From contig NZ_RBAH01000010.1 in the NCBI RefSeq assembly GCF_003626695.1, positions 1 to 64,000 on the forward strand: a DNA stretch of 64,000 nt, given 5' to 3'. A program made the translations under genes and the position numbers. The notes below the pieces were generated by a model. That model was not told the origin of the DNA. It ran no database searches and saw only the letters and a list, made by a program, of their open reading frames with translations. Within the stretch, counting starts at the first letter, position 1; the number at the start of each line of letters is the position of its first letter. This DNA is from Paenibacillus ginsengarvi. Lineage in GTDB: Bacteria > Bacillota > Bacilli > Paenibacillales > NBRC-103111. Below, piece after piece: positions 60,459 to 64,000 of this stretch.

Positions 60459-63400
60459 TCAGTCGATAAGTCCCGACCGGTGCAGCAATCTTTGCACGAT
60501 GGTCGCCACTTCGGCGCGAGTCATCGGGTCGGCCGGGGCGAATGTATTTTCGCCTTTTCCCGACACGAGTCCCGCCTTGACGCCTTCGGCAATTCCGTCC
60601 CTAGCGTAGCCCGCAATTCGCTCCGCATCTGTGAAGCTTGCAAGCAGCCGCTGGGTTTCCTCGTCCGTTACATGCATCCGGAGTCCGGTTAAGTCCATCG
60701 CCCTGCCGATAATCGTAATTGCCTGCTCCCGGCTGATCGTACGCTGCGGACCGAAGCTGCCGTCTTCATGTCCCGAGATCAGGCCGTACTCGTAAGCCGT
60801 TTGGATATATGGGGTATACCAGGCGGCGACGTCCACATCCGAGAAACGGCCCCCGGCCTCACGCTCCCGGCCCGGCAAGCCCAGCGCCTTGACTGCGATC
60901 GCTGCGAATTCCGCCCGCGTCATGCTGCGGTCCGGCTCGAAAACGCCTTCGCCCGTGCCGCTGATCATCCCGCGGGAGCCGAGATCGCGTATAGCTTCCA
61001 GAGCCCAATGCCGATCCGTGTCGGCAAACGTCGCAGCGGAAGCGTTCACGACCGCAAAGATACCGCTTCCGGCCATGCTGCGGATGACTACAGCCTTTTT
61101 CCCGCCGATCGCACTCATCCGGGCAGGAACCGGGCTGATGCTCCCGTCCGCCGCAATCGCAAGGCCCGCTACTTTGCCGGACTCAGTTGCACTGTCCGGA
61201 AGCAGTATCGTCCTTTCCACATAGGTGCCGAACCGCTCCAGCTCCCCGTTACGGTCGCCCGCCGAATACAACGTGCGGAACGACACCGGAGGGATGACGA
61301 ACGTGTATCCGCCCTTCGCCGCCGTTTGCTTGATCTGTTCGGTCTTGGCCCCGTCGGGCAGCCCGATCTCGAGCCGTATCTTTACTTTGCCCGCACCCGC
61401 CAGCTCACTCAAGCTTTGCAGCTCGGCGTTCTCGGCTAGCTGCGCAGCAGGAACGAGGTAGGACGCGCCGCCGGCTTCCATCCGGAGAGCCGCCTTCCGG
61501 CTCGCCATCTCCCGGATCAGCGTGTCGTTCAACTCGACCGTCCATACGTCCGCCTTCTTCTCGAAGACGATGGCGATCTCCGCCCCCTCGCCCTTCTCCT
61601 GGGCGAGCAACGGCTTCAGCAATTCCTCTTGCATAGTAATAACGGTATGGACTTGTCCGTTAATCGTTTCGGACGTTTCCGTACCGGCCTTGGCCGCCTT
61701 GCCGTTCACCAGAACAGTCGCTTTGGAATCGGCCGGCATAAAGCCTCCGCCGCCCCCTCCAAAGCCGCCGCCGGCGGTTGCAGGTTTCTCCTTCGTATAC
61801 AGCGCCTGAACGGGCTCGCTGTCGTTTTTGCCTTCAGCGGCAACTATCGCTTGGACGGCTGCGGTTTGGGTCAATACGATAGGTCCGGCATACTGCTGGG
61901 ACAACTCCGTAGGACGGCTGCCGTCCAGCGTATAGTAGATTGTTCCGTTTGGCTCGTTCGTGGACAAGCGGATGCTAACTGTCTCCTTGAAAGTTCCGGT
62001 CGACAGCCCTTCCGGCTTCTGCGCCGTGTCGACGTAGAGGATCGCTTGCTTGTTCACGGCGATTGTTTTGCTTTCCTTGCCTAAGGAAGCCGTCAATTGC
62101 ACAGTCCCGTCATGGCTTGCCGTCTTCCATACGATGGACGGATCGTCCGTCAACGTATAGCCGGACTTCACCCGGTACGCCGTATCCTGTTCGTGCAGGA
62201 CGACCGCCGCCGCCGCAAGCTTCGCTGCTTCCACGCCGCCAAATGCGGCGAGATGCGGATAAAACCCTGCGGAGGCTTTCCAGATCGCTCCGTCCAAGCC
62301 TTCGTACAGCTTGCTTTGGATAAGAGCGCCCGTTTTCACAGTCTCGGCCTTCCCTGCCACCGATCGGACAAAACGGCCGCTGCCGTCGTTATAAGCGATG
62401 TTTTCCGCCAGCATCTGACTGTCCCCGATCGTATTCTTCAAGACGGCCGCCTCCGCAGCCTGACCGGCTACCGCCCCATAGAACGTTCTTCCATACACCT
62501 TTAATCCGTTAATCGTGCCTTCCACTTGTCCATAGCTCAGGGCGTTGTCGATATGCCCCGCCGCCGCATAACCGGCTATCCCGCCGGCCCGCGTCAGGCT
62601 TTGTCCCATAATGCGGATATTCCCGGCGTTCAGCACGCCGTACAGTGTGCCTTCATTCTCTCCCGTTACACCGCCCGCGCTGACGCTGTCCGCCTCCGCA
62701 CGAAGCTCAGCGGTCGAAAAGCTTCTTTCGATAACGGCGGACGGACTGTTCGTGCCGGATAAACCGCCGATCTTCAAAGCGCCCTCGTTCTTGGACTCGA
62801 CTGTGCCCGAAGCATAGGACGTCTGAATCCGGCCTACATTGTCGCCGGCTACGCCTCCTACGGCATAACCGCCGCCGGATACGCGTCCCTTGAAACGGGA
62901 ATCCTCAACGCTGCCTTCGTTCCTGCCGGCTATTCCACCCGCAACGCCTTCCCGAATCGACAGTTCCCCTTCGACGGAAGCGCGGGCTATTGCCGCCGTC
63001 GTTTTGCCGACTATACCGCCGACAAAACCGGAGCCCTTAATGGCTACGCCGCTTAGCTGCACATTTTCGATAAGATGGCCCGTTTCCGGCACGATGCCCG
63101 CCGCCGTACCTGCCACAGCCTCGACAGCCACGCCCTCAGCCCGGATGTCACGGACAGGACCCGATACGCTGCCCGCAATACCGCCGAGCGAGCTTCCGCC
63201 CTTCACCGCGAGCTTGCCCGCGATTACGTTCGAGACAGCCGCCGCTTCGCCGGTAATGCCCCCGGCAACCTTTGCAGCGGTAACGGAAATGTCGTCCGCC
63301 TTGATATTCGCCAGTTCCTTCGCCGAACCGGCAGCGCCTCCGGCAAAACTTCCCGTCGCCGTAATTCGGGTGCTTCCCTTCAAAATGATGTCCTGGATCA

Positions 63401-64000
63401 CCGCCGTCGTCTTGCCGGCTATTCCGCCGACATAAGCAGAACCTTTAACGTCCGCGCCGCTCAGCTCCACATCCTTGATCATAAAGCCAGTTTCGGCCAC
63501 GATACCTGCCGCCGTTCCGTCTGCAGCCTCAACCGTTACATCCGCGGCGCGGATGCCGCTTACCGGCCCCGTCACGCTGCCTGCTACGCCGCCGAGAGAG
63601 CCTTCGCCCTTCACCGTCAGCTTGCCCGCGGTCACGTTCGAGACGGCTGCCGCTTCGCCGGTTATGCCGCCGGCAGCGGTTGCAGCGACAACGGAAACGT
63701 CATCCGCCTTGATATTCGCCAGCTCCTTAGCCGACCCGGCTACACCGCCGGCAAAGCTTCCCGTCGCCGTAATCCGGGTACCTCCGTTCAAAGTGATGTC
63801 CCGGATCGCCGCCGTCGTTATGCCGGCAATGCCGCCGACATATTGGCGGCCGGTTACATCCAGCTGGCCTGCCTTAACGGCGCCGATTGCTCCAGTGCTT
63901 GTCCCGGCAACGCCGCCTATGTAATCGCCGCTTCCCGTCACCTTTCCGCTTACCGTGACGCCGGTGATGACGCCGTCCGCCCCGTTCGTTCCCGCGACGA
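60459..64000 (-). CDS. S-layer-anchored GLUG-repeat surface protein (N-terminus beyond window)
   Basis: The 3' part (about 1180 codons) of a large cell-wall protein; the frame stays open to the right edge, so the true start is outside. From N to C: two tandem copies of a 136-residue Ala/Gly/Val-rich unit, then shorter GLUG-like repeats (GGIAGRNEGSVEDS, GGVAGDNVGRI, GGLSGTN), a chitobiase C-terminal-like sandwich (NGTIYYTLDGSRPTEL), a Gly-rich linker (GGGFGGGGGGFMP), a beta domain, and three C-terminal SLH domains (TDRHWALEAIRDLGSRGMIS, SDVDVAAWYTPYIQTAYEYG, TDAERIAGYARDGIAEGVKA). SLH domains bind pyruvylated secondary cell-wall polymer, so the repeat region is displayed outside. Confidence 0.88.
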   Translation of the reverse strand, partial: VAGTNGADGVITGVTVSGKVTGSGDYIGGVAGTSTGAIGAVKAGQLDVTGRQYVGGIAGITTAAIRDITLNGGTRITATGSFAGGVAGSAKELANIKADDVSVVAATAAGGITGEAAAVSNVTAGKLTVKGEGSLGGVAGSVTGPVSGIRAADVTVEAADGTAAGIVAETGFMIKDVELSGADVKGSAYVGGIAGKTTAVIQDIILKGSTRITATGSFAGGAAGSAKELANIKADDISVTAAKVAGGITGEAAAVSNVIAGKLAVKGGSSLGGIAGSVSGPVRDIRAEGVAVEAVAGTAAGIVPETGHLIENVQLSGVAIKGSGFVGGIVGKTTAAIARASVEGELSIREGVAGGIAGRNEGSVEDSRFKGRVSGGGYAVGGVAGDNVGRIQTSYASGTVESKNEGALKIGGLSGTNSPSAVIERSFSTAELRAEADSVSAGGVTGENEGTLYGVLNAGNIRIMGQSLTRAGGIAGYAAAGHIDNALSYGQVEGTINGLKVYGRTFYGAVAGQAAEAAVLKNTIGDSQMLAENIAYNDGSGRFVRSVAGKAETVKTGALIQSKLYEGLDGAIWKASAGFYPHLAAFGGVEAAKLAAAAVVLHEQDTAYRVKSGYTLTDDPSIVWKTASHDGTVQLTASLGKESKTIAVNKQAILYVDTAQKPEGLSTGTFKETVSIRLSTNEPNGTIYYTLDGSRPTELSQQYAGPIVLTQTAAVQAIVAAEGKNDSEPVQALYTKEKPATAGGGFGGGGGGFMPADSKATVLVNGKAAKAGTETSETINGQVHTVITMQEELLKPLLAQEKGEGAEIAIVFEKKADVWTVELNDTLIREMASRKAALRMEAGGASYLVPAAQLAENAELQSLSELAGAGKVKIRLEIGLPDGAKTEQIKQTAAKGGYTFVIPPVSFRTLYSAGDRNGELERFGTYVERTILLPDSATESGKVAGLAIAADGSISPVPARMSAIGGKKAVVIRSMAGSGIFAVVNASAATFADTDRHWALEAIRDLGSRGMISGTGEGVFEPDRSMTRAEFAAIAVKALGLPGREREAGGRFSDVDVAAWYTPYIQTAYEYGLISGHEDGSFGPQRTISREQAITIIGRAMDLTGLRMHVTDEETQRLLASFTDAERIAGYARDGIAEGVKAGLVSGKGENTFAPADPMTRAEVATIVQRLLHRSGLID
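63033..63848 (-). repeat. Two tandem 408-bp coding repeats in the S-layer protein
   Basis: Units 63441-63848 and 63033-63440 each encode 136 residues, from YVGGIAGxTTAxI to VKG or IKG. Shared runs include TRITATGSFAGG, GSAKELANIKADD and GGITGEAAAVSNV. A third unit begins at its N-terminal end (FVGGIVGKTTAAI) and then diverges. The array may extend beyond the window. Confidence 0.85.

Overview
The window looks like chromosome from a Gram-positive, GC-rich member of the Paenibacillaceae (Paenibacillus/Cohnella type). The signs are an S-layer-homology surface protein, lipoprotein-type family-1 solute-binding proteins, a 7TM hybrid histidine kinase with a LytS-like second kinase, strong AGGAGG-type ribosome binding sites, frequent GTG/TTG starts, CcpA-type cre boxes and sigma-A promoters. 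Placement is by gene content only. I see no rRNA or tRNA gene, insertion sequence, prophage or cas gene.

Region 1 (about 0.27-11.7 kb) is a carbohydrate locus. It has two solute-binding lipoproteins, a large secreted glycosidase-like protein with carbohydrate-binding modules, and a LacI regulator with three copies of one perfect ACACGTGT operator. A three-gene operon follows: hydroxyacid dehydrogenase, sugar isomerase/epimerase-like TIM barrel and enolase-superfamily enzyme. Region 2 (11.7-17.3 kb) is an operon for a 1216-residue AAA+ protein (one degenerate ClpB-D2-like module plus three SpoVK/CbbX-like modules) and two membrane proteins, with a divergent 4-TM protein.

Region 3 (17.5-37.2 kb) is a second carbohydrate locus. 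It holds a GntR regulator fused to a solute-binding-protein domain, a 1593-residue heparinase II/III-like secreted protein, a second hydroxyacid dehydrogenase, two more orphan solute-binding lipoproteins, an AGE-family epimerase, an AraC regulator, a PL22 oligogalacturonate-lyase-like protein, a cytosolic propeller/alpha-barrel fusion and an FAD oxidoreductase. Regions 1 and 3 together look like import and breakdown of uronate-containing polysaccharide, but none of the four binding proteins has a permease gene in the window.

Region 4 (37.4-42.3 kb) has a receiver-only protein, a dual-kinase hybrid sensor and a Gfo/Idh/MocA oxidoreductase. Region 5 (42.3-60.1 kb) is a patchwork of small units: an ECF sigma operon, Nudix hydrolases, a heterodimeric ABC exporter with a probable attenuator, a WYL regulator, nucleotidyltransferases, a MerR-GNAT pair, an SDR, a hydrolase interrupted by an in-frame TGA and a possible broken small ORF. 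Region 6 (60.5-64 kb) is the C-terminal part of a GLUG-repeat, S-layer-anchored protein running off the window. Two intergenic regions (33.9-34.2 kb and 60.2-60.35 kb) carry the same family of short palindromes at about 52-bp spacing.
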